The notes below the pieces were generated by a model. The model was not told where the DNA came from. It was given only the letters and a program-made list of their open reading frames with translations, and made no database searches. A DNA stretch of 51,880 bases from Candidatus Aenigmatarchaeota archaeon (GTDB taxonomy: Archaea > Aenigmatarchaeota > Aenigmatarchaeia > QMZS01), in the NCBI GenBank assembly GCA_023134135.1, contig JAGLVB010000013.1, positions 1-51,880 on the forward strand. The letters run 5' to 3'. The translations under genes were made by a program, and so were the position numbers. Below are positions 37,353 to 47,798 of this stretch, piece after piece. How positions within the stretch are numbered: position 1 is the stretch's first letter; every line of letters begins with the position of its first letter.

Positions 37353-37688
37353 TCATCTATTATGTTTAGCAATTACAAAATTCACATATTTCGGATAAGA
37401 AGGGTATATAAAATCCAACCAAGTAATAGGTTTTAGAATAAATTTTATAAGACAATCCATATATAGACGCTCTCCAGCTACTCTGCTTATCTTTCTTTGA
37501 ATAACAAGAGCTTTTTGTGTAAAATAACCCCCGCAAGTATCTTTAAATACAATCTTAAGATTTGCTTCACCCAATAATTTTTCAAAGTCATCAAATGAAT
37601 ATCCTTCTCTCACATGACCTTGAAACCCAGTTCTTTCCATAGGATTCAAGGTATTCCGCAAATGCTCTGCACAGGAACCAACTCAAAT
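37353..37688 (-). pseudogene. Methyltransferase 3' fragment
   Basis: CAEHLRNTLNPMERTGFQGHVREGYSFDDFEKLLGEANLKIVF... resembles the C-terminal part of class I methyltransferases; no SAM-binding motif upstream. Confidence 0.6.
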
Positions 37689-37726
37689 ATAGTTTATCCA
37701 AAATTATATAATTTCACAACTTATTC

Positions 37727-38365
37727 TTATTTTCCTTTTTGAAATATTAGAAAACATCCGGGTTCCAAGGATAAAATTCCTTCGTATATTGTATACGGAG
37801 GCGGTATTGAGCCATTAAGCAGGAAGAGACCAGCGGCTTTTTTATTTGTCTTTTTCTCAATTAACCTGGAAGACAAGATCCCTTTCAACTCTGACGCAAA
37901 AATAAAATATTCTTTTGAATAATTATAATAAACAGGTTTAATTCCAAACCTATCTCTTGCCATAAGCAATTTTTCCTTTTTGGAATCCCAGATTGCGAAA
38001 GCAAACATCCCTCTTAAATCTTCCAGCAATTTTTCTCCTTTTTCTTTGTAGAGGTAAAGTATAAATTCTGTATCCGAGGTCGATTTAAATTTGTATTTCC
38101 CCTCCAATTTTTTCTTCAATTCTTTGTAATTATAAATTTCCCCATTAAAAATAATATGGATTGAATTGTCTTTATCTGACATTGGTTGGTTACCTGAAGA
38201 ACTCAGGTCAATGATGCTCAGTCTTCTATGAGCAAGCCCGACAGTCCACTCATTTTTAGAATCTATAAAAGAACCTTTTGCGTCAGGACCTCTGTGAGAT
38301 AAAATTGTTTAGAATTTTTTTGTATTTAGACTGCCTTTATTTAAGACCCCAGCTATCCCGCACAT
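37727..38365 (-). pseudogene. asnB: Asparagine synthase (glutamine-hydrolysing) N-terminal fragment with internal stop
   Basis: Hand translation from 38365: MCGIAGVLNKGSLNTKKF*TILSHRGPDAKGSFIDSKNEWTVGLAHRRLSIIDLSSSGNQPMSDKDNSIHIIFNGEIYNYKELK...; the synthetase domain is absent. Confidence 0.85.
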
Positions 38366-38469
38366 AATTATCTTCTGTAATTATTTTATCATAATACCTA
38401 TCCTTTACAAAGAATTTATTTTTAGTGAGATTATTCTTTAAAACTATTCAAATTAATAAGTAAAATCAA

Positions 38470-40344
38470 TTACAATATCTTAAACAAAAAGAAACCACCA
38501 TTGCTTAATTTTTCTTCAACCCTGAATTTTCCAGAACCAAATATCTCCTGTATTTTTAAATTGGTTTGATTTAATCCAAAATCTTTGACACAACCCCCAT
38601 CAATAATTAGATAAGAATAATCATATTTTTTCAGGAATTTGTAATTATTGTCAATAGTATCATTTAACGCCACTTTTTTATAATCTTCAATTTCTTTAAT
38701 CCAAGTATAATCCATTTTATCCACACCGATAACTGTTTTTGGGTTTTTGCATAAACTATAAACCATTGTATTTGGCGGAAGTTCTTTTAATCCAACATAC
38801 CCCTGAATCTGTTCATTAGAAATCCAACCCACCCCAGGAGGCCACTGCGAGGTCTGGACAACATATTTTGGATAGGCGGAAGTAACCAGAATGCCAACAA
38901 ATATCAAAGAGATTATTATATATGAAGCTGCTTTATCTTTTTTTGTTGAGTTATAAATCAAGATTATGCTCCAGGCAACCAAAACAACCACAGGTATTGC
39001 AAAGAACACCCAGAATCTGTGAGGCATCAATTTATAAGGCAGGGCATTTCCTTCTATCCCAATAAACCCAATAATCAACCACAATAAAGAGACTAGCAGA
39101 TATTTATTGCGCGGTGTTATTAATTTCTTTCGCTGATACAATAACACAAGAACAGAAAACAATAAGAGTATAAATATGACCAAACCTAATCCTGTTGCTT
39201 GATCCATTTTTGAAACATTAGGCGCAATTGCAAAATCCTGTATTCCATAAAGGTCACCGCCTATAGCATACACACTCATATCTTTGAAGAAATCTTCAGT
39301 GGCGCCCATAGAGGACAACACCTCTTCAAGACCTTGCGAATTTATTACAGGTATCCAGTAAATTGACAGTGCGAGAGACAGTCCAAGCAGACCTCCCAAA
39401 AATAAATATTTTATCTCTTTATTTTTGAATACTTTAATTATATTGAATTTTGATTCTTTTTTCAAAAATTGAATCGCAAATTCAACAAAAAAGTAACTGG
39501 CATAAAATAGACCAAATACTACGGCCACTGAAGGTTGGGTTATTAAAATTGCGGAGATTGTTAGAATTGCAACTACTACCCATTTTTTGTTTTTTTCTTC
39601 TTTCATTTTTTCAATTGAATACAATGCCGGAAACCATAATACAAGAGCAAGAGTCTGGGCCCAGATGAAATGATTCATGAAGCAGGGAAGAACTGCGAGA
39701 AGGAAGGTTCCTGTTAAAGCAATATTATCTGATTTGGTGAATTTTCTCAGCCAGATATAAGCGAAAGGAAGACCTAAGGTTATCAGCAAAACATTAAAAA
39801 ATTTAAGAACCCATTGCACTGATTCAGGATGGACCTGATGCAACACACCCATCATTGAAGCATAAAAAGGAGGATAAGGTTCAAGATAATGAATTGGCAG
39901 ATGGTCTGGTTGGGTGTAAGTGTGTTCCATTGAAACATATTTTGCTGCCACAGCATGACCCCAGGGATCATCATCTTCAAGATAAGGATACCCAAAAGCT
40001 CCTGTTAGATACACATAGAAAAATGCTAAAGTAATTAACCCAACAATCAAATAATTTTTATAAGCAATATTTGAAAAGTTTAGTTTTAATTTATTTTGTT
40101 TTATTTTTTCACCCAGAGAATATAAAGGAATGATAAGGGCTATGATTAAAAAAACCTGCCAGAATAAACCTTGAATTAAATTCAAAGGAATATACAACAA
40201 AATAAAAGAACCCAAACCCAAACCCAAAATAAAGATTATTTCTTCCAAAATATCTTTAAATTTATCCAATTTTAATAATTTTTTTGCTGAGTAACCCAAA
40301 CCTAAGATAACTGCAAAAAAATAGGCTATAGCGACTAACTCCAT
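38470..40344 (-). CDS. Polytopic membrane protein, GT-C / STT3-like glycosyltransferase candidate
   Basis: 624 aa, many TM segments; first-loop motif YLEDDDPWGHAVAAKYVS resembles the acidic motif of GT-C/oligosaccharyltransferase-like enzymes. Confidence 0.6.
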   Translation of the reverse strand: MELVAIAYFFAVILGLGYSAKKLLKLDKFKDILEEIIFILGLGLGSFILLYIPLNLIQGLFWQVFLIIALIIPLYSLGEKIKQNKLKLNFSNIAYKNYLIVGLITLAFFYVYLTGAFGYPYLEDDDPWGHAVAAKYVSMEHTYTQPDHLPIHYLEPYPPFYASMMGVLHQVHPESVQWVLKFFNVLLITLGLPFAYIWLRKFTKSDNIALTGTFLLAVLPCFMNHFIWAQTLALVLWFPALYSIEKMKEEKNKKWVVVAILTISAILITQPSVAVVFGLFYASYFFVEFAIQFLKKESKFNIIKVFKNKEIKYLFLGGLLGLSLALSIYWIPVINSQGLEEVLSSMGATEDFFKDMSVYAIGGDLYGIQDFAIAPNVSKMDQATGLGLVIFILLLFSVLVLLYQRKKLITPRNKYLLVSLLWLIIGFIGIEGNALPYKLMPHRFWVFFAIPVVVLVAWSIILIYNSTKKDKAASYIIISLIFVGILVTSAYPKYVVQTSQWPPGVGWISNEQIQGYVGLKELPPNTMVYSLCKNPKTVIGVDKMDYTWIKEIEDYKKVALNDTIDNNYKFLKKYDYSYLIIDGGCVKDFGLNQTNLKIQEIFGSGKFRVEEKLSNGGFFLFKIL

Positions 40345-40384
40345 AAGTTAATTGTCAAATAAATAAATGCTTTAATGTTTTATT

Positions 40385-41524
40385 ATGGTTTCTAAACGAA
40401 TTGAAGTGTCTGTAATCATACCAACGAAAAATGAGGAGAAAACAATTAGTGAGGTAATCAAAAAAGTTAAAAATATTTTCAAAAAAAATAATATTCGCGG
40501 CGAGATTATTGTTTCAGACAGTTCCACAGACAACACACCCAAACTCGCAGAGAAACTTGATGCAAAGGTTATAACACCAAAAAGGATTGGATATGGGGCT
40601 GCTTATATGGAAGGTTTCAAAGAAGCAAAAGGTGATTATATTTTCATGGCAGATGCGGACGGAACTTATGATGTATCTCAACTGCCAAAATTTATAGAAC
40701 CTTTAAAAGAAGGCAGAGCCGAAATGGTTATGGGCTCAAGATTTAAAGGCAAAATATTAAAAGGAGCCATGCCAGCATTGCATCAATATATTGGAAATCC
40801 TTTTCTGACTGCGGTTCTCAATCTATTTTTTGGAACTAAAATATCTGATGCTCACTGCGGGATGAGAAGCATAAAAAAAACAGCTTTGGATAAACTAACT
40901 TTGAGCGCAACCGGGATGGACTTTGCGTCGGAAATGATAATAAAAGCAGCCAGGGAAAAATTAAAAATATTTGAGATTCCAATTATTTATTATCCAAGGA
41001 AGGATGACAATTCTACTTTAAACAGTTATTCTGATGGGTGGAAACATTTAAGATTGTTGTTGTTATACAGTCCGCTTTATTTATTTTTAGTTCCAGGCAG
41101 TTTTTTGTTCATTGTTGGATCAATATTGTTGACCTGCATTTTACCGGGTCCTTTAGTAATAGGCAGTTTTGTTTTGGATTATCACTGGATGATATTGGGA
41201 GCTTTATTTACGATAATTGGATTTCAGATAATCACTATGGGTGTCTGGGCTAAAACTTACGCTTATTTTAACAAAATTGAGAAGGAAACAAAAACTTTAT
41301 CTGTTTTCTTAAATAAATTAAATCTCGAAAGAGGGATAGTTATAGGTTCTTTAATAGGTTTGTTGGGTTTTGCAATAAATCTCAGCATTGTTTATAATTA
41401 CCTGTATTCTGATTTTGTTATTTCCTATAGACCTGCGCTTTTCGCATTGGTTCTTATTTTTTTGGGAATACAAATTATTTTTTCCAGTTTTTTTGTAAGT
41501 ATAATAAGAGTATATAAAAACTAA
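40385..41524 (+). CDS. Family 2 glycosyltransferase (dolichyl-phosphate hexose synthase-like) with C-terminal TM domain
   Basis: VSVIIPTKNEEKTISEVIKKVK; DYIFMADADGTYD; MGSRFKG. Confidence 0.9.
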   Translation: MVSKRIEVSVIIPTKNEEKTISEVIKKVKNIFKKNNIRGEIIVSDSSTDNTPKLAEKLDAKVITPKRIGYGAAYMEGFKEAKGDYIFMADADGTYDVSQLPKFIEPLKEGRAEMVMGSRFKGKILKGAMPALHQYIGNPFLTAVLNLFFGTKISDAHCGMRSIKKTALDKLTLSATGMDFASEMIIKAAREKLKIFEIPIIYYPRKDDNSTLNSYSDGWKHLRLLLLYSPLYLFLVPGSFLFIVGSILLTCILPGPLVIGSFVLDYHWMILGALFTIIGFQIITMGVWAKTYAYFNKIEKETKTLSVFLNKLNLERGIVIGSLIGLLGFAINLSIVYNYLYSDFVISYRPALFALVLIFLGIQIIFSSFFVSIIRVYKN

Positions 41525-41525
41525 C

Positions 41526-42908
41526 ATGAAAATTTTATTGATTAGTCCGTCAAGAAAAGAGAGCCTGTACACATCCCATCCATTAGGTCTTTGTTATATT
41601 GCGGGAATGATAAAAAAAGAGCATGAGGTTGAAATACTGGATTGTCCTGCTTTAAAATATAAACTGGAAGATGCGGGGAAATATATTAAATCCTATAAAC
41701 CGGATTTGGTTGGAATAAGCGTGACAACACCGGATTTGGTTCAGGCTACGAAATTATCAGAATTAATAAAATCCCATTCAAAGGCTGTTGTGGTTGCCGG
41801 GGGACCCCACCCATCTTTACTTCCCGGGGATGTTATTTCTTTGCCTTCTGTGGATATTGTTGTCCGGGGGGAGGGAGAATTTATTTTTAAAAATCTGGTA
41901 TCCGCAATAGAGCAAAGTAAGGATTTAAAAATTGTAGATGGCATCTGTTTTAAGAAGAACGGAAAAGTTATCTGCACATCGCTTCCAAAACCAATTGAAG
42001 ATTTGGATAGCCTGCCATTTCCGGCGAGAGAACTTCTCCCCATAGACAAATACAAACAGCTTATTGGTTTTCCGGATTCTTTTATAACTTTGATTACCAG
42101 CAGAGGTTGTCCGTTTAGTTGCATCTATTGTTCCAAAGGGGTTTTTGGAAATAGGACAAGATTCAGAACACCTGAGAATATATTAAAGGAGATTAAAGAG
42201 AACGTAGAAAAATACAATATCAAGGAATTAATTTTCTATGATGATACATTTACATTGAATAAAGAACGCGTTATGAAAATATGCGATTTGCTTATTGAAA
42301 ATAAGATAAATATTCCATGGAAATGCGAGACCCGAGTTGATACAGTTGATTATGAATTGCTTAAGAAAATGAAAGAAGCGGGTTGTTTTATAATTTCTTA
42401 TGGGGTTGAATCAGGAAATGAAAAAATACTTAAGACCATACAGAAAGTTGTTAATAAAGATAGAATAAGAAAAACCTTCAGGCTAACAAAAAAAGTTGGA
42501 ATACAAACTTTAGGTTATTTCATGATTGGAATTCCCGGAGAAACGAAAGAGACCATTAAAGACACATTGGATTTTGCAATAGAACTTGACCCTGATTATG
42601 CGCAGTTTTCAATAGCAACGCCTTACCCCGGAACGCAGTTATATAAAATGGTGTTGGAGAAAAATCTGCTGATTGAGAAAGACTGGACCAAGTACTCTTA
42701 TGTAGGCGACAATTCTCTGCCGGTTATAAGAACCGAAGAATTAAGTCAGGAAGATTTGTTGGTTGAACTTAAAAATATTATGCATAAATTTTATTTCAGA
42801 CCAAAGTATATTTTCAAACAATTTCTTAAATGCAGGGATCCGCAAATATTAAAAAGAAATATTTGCGCTCTTAAAACTTTATTAAGTTGGAATAAAAAAA
42901 AGTTATAA
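41526..42908 (+). CDS. B12-binding-domain radical SAM protein
   Basis: N-terminal B12-like domain and TSRGCPFSCIYCSKG (CxxxCxxC). Confidence 0.93.
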   Translation: MKILLISPSRKESLYTSHPLGLCYIAGMIKKEHEVEILDCPALKYKLEDAGKYIKSYKPDLVGISVTTPDLVQATKLSELIKSHSKAVVVAGGPHPSLLPGDVISLPSVDIVVRGEGEFIFKNLVSAIEQSKDLKIVDGICFKKNGKVICTSLPKPIEDLDSLPFPARELLPIDKYKQLIGFPDSFITLITSRGCPFSCIYCSKGVFGNRTRFRTPENILKEIKENVEKYNIKELIFYDDTFTLNKERVMKICDLLIENKINIPWKCETRVDTVDYELLKKMKEAGCFIISYGVESGNEKILKTIQKVVNKDRIRKTFRLTKKVGIQTLGYFMIGIPGETKETIKDTLDFAIELDPDYAQFSIATPYPGTQLYKMVLEKNLLIEKDWTKYSYVGDNSLPVIRTEELSQEDLLVELKNIMHKFYFRPKYIFKQFLKCRDPQILKRNICALKTLLSWNKKKL

Positions 42909-42992
42909 AATTCCAATAATTTTTTTATAAAAAACCAATAAAAACAAAGCCCTGAAATTAAATCCTATTAACCTAAATAATTTAATTAAGAT

Positions 42993-43553
42993 ATGGGCGG
43001 AAGATGGAATTTTATTGATGATTATTTAGCGGGAATCAGAACGAACAAAATTAAGAAATATATTCCCAAAAATTCTTTGTTGCTGGATATTGGTTGTTAT
43101 TCTGATTTTAGATTATTGAAAGAATTAAGCAAATATGTTAAAAAAGGATATGGTGTGGATTTGGAAGTTGAGGAAAAACAACATAAAAATCTGACTTTAT
43201 TTAAGATTGACATCACAAAAGAAAAAATACCTTTAAAGGACAATTCAGTGGATGTTGTTACTATGCTTGCGGTAATCGAACATCTGCATTCAGCAACATT
43301 TATAATTTCTGAGATTCATAGGGTTTTGCGGAAAGGGGGCGTTTTGTTGCTTACAACTCCAACCCCGCAATCAAAACCAATATTGGAATTTGGGGCTAAT
43401 ATAGGAATATTTGATAAAGTGGGAACATTTGATCATAAATGTTATTACAATAAGAAGAAATTGTTGGGTGTTTTGGAACAAAAATTTGAAATAATAAAAC
43501 ATAAATATTTTGAGTTTACTTTGAATCAGTTTGTGGTCTGTAAAAAATGTTAA
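42993..43553 (+). CDS. Class I SAM-dependent methyltransferase
   Basis: LLLDIGCYSDFRLLKELSKYVKKGYGVDLE; IPLKDNSVDVVTMLAVIEHLH. Confidence 0.85.
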   Translation: MGGRWNFIDDYLAGIRTNKIKKYIPKNSLLLDIGCYSDFRLLKELSKYVKKGYGVDLEVEEKQHKNLTLFKIDITKEKIPLKDNSVDVVTMLAVIEHLHSATFIISEIHRVLRKGGVLLLTTPTPQSKPILEFGANIGIFDKVGTFDHKCYYNKKKLLGVLEQKFEIIKHKYFEFTLNQFVVCKKC

Positions 43554-43588
43554 TTTTGAGATTATTATAATTAATTATTAAAATAGAT

Positions 43589-44935
43589 ATGGTCGACATA
43601 ATCTTAACCAATGTTCCTGTAAAGAAGATAATTGAACTTCATGATGCCCCAAAATTTCCTTCTCCTGCGTTGGCTTATCTTGCGGCCTCATTATTCAAAA
43701 ATAAAATTTCTTACAAAGTGATAGATTCAAAATATGATAAAATTAACGAGGAAACATTAATAAATCAGATTGGACCAGAAACAAAATATTTTGGAATTAG
43801 TTCCATGACTCATGAGATATTAAGCGCTCATGAGTTGGCGAGAAAAGTAAAACAAAAGAGACCGGATATAAAAATAATTATAGGAGGGTGCCACGGAACA
43901 GCTCTTCCAAAACAAACTCTTGAGGAATTTAATTATTTTGATATTGTTGTGATTGGCGAGGGCGAGGAAACCCTGATTGAGATTATGAAATCAAAGACTC
44001 TTTCTAAAGTCAAAGGTGTGGCGTTCCGAAAAGATAAAGAAATAATAGTAAATGAAAGGAGAGAATATATTGATATTGATAGTATAACCCCTAAATGGGA
44101 CGATTTTAGACCGGCTAAATTTTATATAGTTGGTTGTTCGCGCGGATGCCCTTTTCAATGTGTTTTTTGCATGAGGGTGTTGGGAAATAAAGTCAGACAA
44201 AGGAGCATTGCAAAGGTAATTAAAGAATTAAAATATCTTGTTGAAGAAATGGGCGCAGAGGAAATATTTTTCTCAGACGAGACATTCACATTAGATAAAA
44301 AATTCGTTAATGAATTTTGTTCTGCATTGAGAAAGGAACAACTCCATAAAAAAATGAAATGGTGGATTCAAACAAGAAGCGGCACTGTGAATGAAGATAT
44401 ATTGAAAAATATCAAAAATGCGGGATGTTACAAACTTGGTTTTGGGGTTGAGAGCGGGGACGAGGAAATAATTAAAATAATTAAAAAAGGGATTTCTCTT
44501 GAGCAGGTGGAAAAAGATGTAAAGCTCGCCAAGAAATTAAAATTTGTTACCTGTTCTTATTTTATTATAGGTCATCCCGGAGATACAAAAAAAACCATAT
44601 GGAAAACAATTAAATTTGCCTCCAAGATCAATACTTATGAAACTTCTTTTGGGATAATGATTCCTTATCCGGGAACAGAAGTATATGGTTTTGCTTTGGC
44701 GAAAGAATATAATTATAGGTTGTTAACTACAAGCTGGTCCGCATATAATAAACAACTGGGTTCTGCGCTTGAGTTGACAAACATAACCAGAAAAGAGTTA
44801 TCTTTACTTCAGATTTATGCTTATTCTTACGTATTTCTGGCGAATCTGCGGTTTCTGGATATGCTATATTTTATATGGAGTTATAAACAGACTGTGGTGG
44901 AGATGATTAAGAACTTGATTTTCACTAAAAAATAA
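43589..44935 (+). CDS. B12-binding-domain radical SAM protein
   Basis: VGCSRGCPFQCVFCMRVLG cluster motif; N-terminal B12-like domain IIGGCHGTALPKQTLEEFNYFDIVVIGEGE. Confidence 0.93.
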   Translation: MVDIILTNVPVKKIIELHDAPKFPSPALAYLAASLFKNKISYKVIDSKYDKINEETLINQIGPETKYFGISSMTHEILSAHELARKVKQKRPDIKIIIGGCHGTALPKQTLEEFNYFDIVVIGEGEETLIEIMKSKTLSKVKGVAFRKDKEIIVNERREYIDIDSITPKWDDFRPAKFYIVGCSRGCPFQCVFCMRVLGNKVRQRSIAKVIKELKYLVEEMGAEEIFFSDETFTLDKKFVNEFCSALRKEQLHKKMKWWIQTRSGTVNEDILKNIKNAGCYKLGFGVESGDEEIIKIIKKGISLEQVEKDVKLAKKLKFVTCSYFIIGHPGDTKKTIWKTIKFASKINTYETSFGIMIPYPGTEVYGFALAKEYNYRLLTTSWSAYNKQLGSALELTNITRKELSLLQIYAYSYVFLANLRFLDMLYFIWSYKQTVVEMIKNLIFTKK

Positions 44936-45010
44936 CCCGAGATAAATAAAATTCTATTCAGCAAACTAATCCAAAATATTTTTAAACATTCAGTTATTTT
45001 TGATTGAGTT

Positions 45011-45934
45011 TTATTTAACTTTTAACCAACACAATAATCCAATCCCTCCGAGGATATATTCTTCAATTAAAATTCCCAGTGAAAATGCAATAGCTAGTTC
45101 CGGGGATATTCCAAAAGTTGATAATAGCAAAACCGCAGCGGCTTCTCTTGTGCCTATGCCGGAAATTGAGATTGGAATTAACTGAACCAGAATTAGTATT
45201 GGGGCTATTAGACAAATTGAAAAATAAGATAAATTTAATCCAAGGGAAAGCGATAAAAACCAGTGTTGCGCAAAACAAACAAACCAAACAAGAACAGTCA
45301 ACAAGAAATTAATGAAAATATTTTTTTTATTCATTTTTTCAATATTTTTATAAAAAATATTAATATTTTCTCCCGCAAAACTTTTGTATTTTTTCGGAAC
45401 TAATAATTTGTAAAAAGGCATTCCTATTTTTTTAATCAATTTTTCGTTTCTTAAAAAGAAGATTCCAATAATAAACAATACAAAGAATGCCAGAAATAAA
45501 TAACTCAGATAAGATAAATGTGTTTTATTTAAGAATAAACTGAAAACAGCGAATATTCCAAGAATGAATAGGACAAAAATATCATTAAGTCTGTCAACAA
45601 GAATTGTGAGAAAACTTTTTCCGGGTTTTGATTTCAGGAATTTTACTTTTGTAAATTCACCCAGTTTTCCGGGGGTCAACATACCAATACCATACCCTGC
45701 AACCCATGCAAAAATACCTTTAGGCAAACTCAACCTATCTTTTTTATCAATAACAACCAACCATTTTGCGGTGTTTATGATGACTTCCGGGACAATGAAT
45801 AAAATTGATATCAATAGATAAGTATAATTCATTGATTTGAATGAATCCAATAAAAGATTCAAATTAATCGTTGACATTAAATAGATAAATATACCTATAC
45901 CTATTAATCCAATTAATCTGAAATAGTTTTTCAT
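45011..45934 (-). CDS. Lysylphosphatidylglycerol synthase TM-region / UPF0104 (AglD-like) membrane protein
   Basis: 307 aa, PEVIINTAKWLVVI, GYGIGMLTPGKLGEFTKVKFL, PISISGIGTREAAAVLLLSTFG. Confidence 0.85.
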   Translation of the reverse strand: MKNYFRLIGLIGIGIFIYLMSTINLNLLLDSFKSMNYTYLLISILFIVPEVIINTAKWLVVIDKKDRLSLPKGIFAWVAGYGIGMLTPGKLGEFTKVKFLKSKPGKSFLTILVDRLNDIFVLFILGIFAVFSLFLNKTHLSYLSYLFLAFFVLFIIGIFFLRNEKLIKKIGMPFYKLLVPKKYKSFAGENINIFYKNIEKMNKKNIFINFLLTVLVWFVCFAQHWFLSLSLGLNLSYFSICLIAPILILVQLIPISISGIGTREAAAVLLLSTFGISPELAIAFSLGILIEEYILGGIGLLCWLKVK

Positions 45935-46055
45935 AATATATTTACTTTCAAATAACCGAAGGTTTTTATATGATTGGATTAAAATAATCTAATTTTGATT
46001 GTTAAAATGGATTCTAAATATTTTAATAACTTAAAAACTTATTTCAAATAATAAA

Positions 46056-47798
46056 ATGGAGAAGAATATTCTGATTGGCGGCGAGGCAGGAAAAGGAATA
46101 GCTAAAACCACAATTTTAATAAGCAAAGTTTTTACGAAATTAGGATATTATGTATTTAATTACCGGGAATACCAGTCTTTGATTAAAGGAGGATTTAATT
46201 TCAATATTTTGAAGATTTCAGATAAACCCATATATTCTCATGAGAATTCTTATGATGTGATTTTTGCTTTAAATCAGGATATAATAAACAAACATGAGAA
46301 ATATTTAAAAGAGGATGGATTTATAATCGGAGACAAAAACCTGAAAGGAAACACTCGTCTTCTGGACGGTGCAAGCGTTTCTTTTGGAAACGATGCATCA
46401 TTTTCGAAGAAAATGAATGCCCCTTTTTTGCAAAACAAAAAAGAGGGAAATCTGATTGGAATTGATGTGCAAGCTCTTCTTGAGAAAACTAAAGCTCCGG
46501 CAAAATTAGGAAATGATATATTGATTGGGGCTTTGGCAAAGGTATTGGGACTTCCAGTTGAACCTGTTATTGAAGTGGTAAAGAATGCGTTTAAGAAGAA
46601 TTTTGAATTGTTGGAAGCCACCATAAGAGCGGGATATGAATGCGTTGAACCAAAGATAGAGTTTGATAAACCTAAGAATAATGAGGAGAAATATTTCATA
46701 ACCGGGAACGAGGCCATTTCAGCGGGAGCAATTGCTTCAGGGATTGATATGTATATTGCTTATCCCATAACCCCCGCAACACCAGTTCTTCATATTCTTG
46801 CGTCAAAACAAATAGAGTATGATTATATGGTTGTTCAGCCTGAAAATGAAATTGCTGTTGCTTGTTCAGCGCTGGGCGCAAGTTATGCTGGCACGAATAC
46901 AATGATAGGAACTTCAGGCGCGGGATTTTCTTTAATGGCAGAAGCATTAAGTATGCAGGGAATATCAGAAGTGCCTTTGGTTGTTTATCTCAGCCAAAGA
47001 ACAGGTCCTGCTACAGGGGTGCCAACATATAATTCTCAAGGGGACTTAAAATTTGCTGTAAATATAGGGCATGGTGAATTTATCCGTGTTGTTGTTGCTC
47101 CGGGGGACGCAAAGGAATGTTTTTACAGGACAATTGAAGCCTTCCATTTAGCATCTAAATACAGGGTGCTTGTAATGATTCTTGGGGATAAGCATGTTGG
47201 AGAAAGCAATTATAGTTTTGATGATTTTGAAGAATCAAAAATTAAACCAACACGAGGAATTACAGAACCCTGCGAGGATTACAAAAGTTATTTGATAACT
47301 GAAGACGGGGTTTCACCAAGGTCTGTTCCGGGGCAAGGGGCGGTTGTGAAAACTTCAAGTTATGAGCATGATGAATACGGGCATACAACTGAAAAGGGAG
47401 ATGAAGTGATTAAGATGAATGACAAAAGATTTAAGAAACTTGAAAAATTAAAAGAAGAAATAGATACCTTAGTGCCTGTTTATCTTCACGGAGAAGGAAG
47501 AAAATTAATTATTGGATGGGGTTCAACAAAAGGCGCAATAGTGGACGCTTTGAAAGATTTGCCTGATTTCAGGTTTTTGCAGGTTTCCTATATATCGCCT
47601 TTCCCTATGGAAGAAGTAAAAAGAGAAATAGAGAACTCTGATGAGGTTGTTCTTGTTGAAAACAATGCCACAGGGTTGCTTGGAGATATTATTGCTGAGC
47701 AGACAGGAAATATTATAAATAAAAAGGTTTTAAAATATGATGGAAGACCTTTCACTTCCAATGAAATTGTTGAAAAGGTCAACGGGGCAGTAAAATGA
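46056..47798 (+). CDS. korA: 2-oxoacid:ferredoxin oxidoreductase, gamma-alpha fusion subunit
   Basis: N-terminal gamma domain (LIGGEAGKGIAKTTILISK), then GNEAISAGAIASGIDMYIAYPITPATPVLHIL. Confidence 0.9.
   Translation: MEKNILIGGEAGKGIAKTTILISKVFTKLGYYVFNYREYQSLIKGGFNFNILKISDKPIYSHENSYDVIFALNQDIINKHEKYLKEDGFIIGDKNLKGNTRLLDGASVSFGNDASFSKKMNAPFLQNKKEGNLIGIDVQALLEKTKAPAKLGNDILIGALAKVLGLPVEPVIEVVKNAFKKNFELLEATIRAGYECVEPKIEFDKPKNNEEKYFITGNEAISAGAIASGIDMYIAYPITPATPVLHILASKQIEYDYMVVQPENEIAVACSALGASYAGTNTMIGTSGAGFSLMAEALSMQGISEVPLVVYLSQRTGPATGVPTYNSQGDLKFAVNIGHGEFIRVVVAPGDAKECFYRTIEAFHLASKYRVLVMILGDKHVGESNYSFDDFEESKIKPTRGITEPCEDYKSYLITEDGVSPRSVPGQGAVVKTSSYEHDEYGHTTEKGDEVIKMNDKRFKKLEKLKEEIDTLVPVYLHGEGRKLIIGWGSTKGAIVDALKDLPDFRFLQVSYISPFPMEEVKREIENSDEVVLVENNATGLLGDIIAEQTGNIINKKVLKYDGRPFTSNEIVEKVNGAVK

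Noticed and set aside
45000-45312. Plus-strand ORFs opposite the UPF0104 membrane protein
   Set aside because: Overlapped by a conserved polytopic membrane protein on the minus strand; no independent support.
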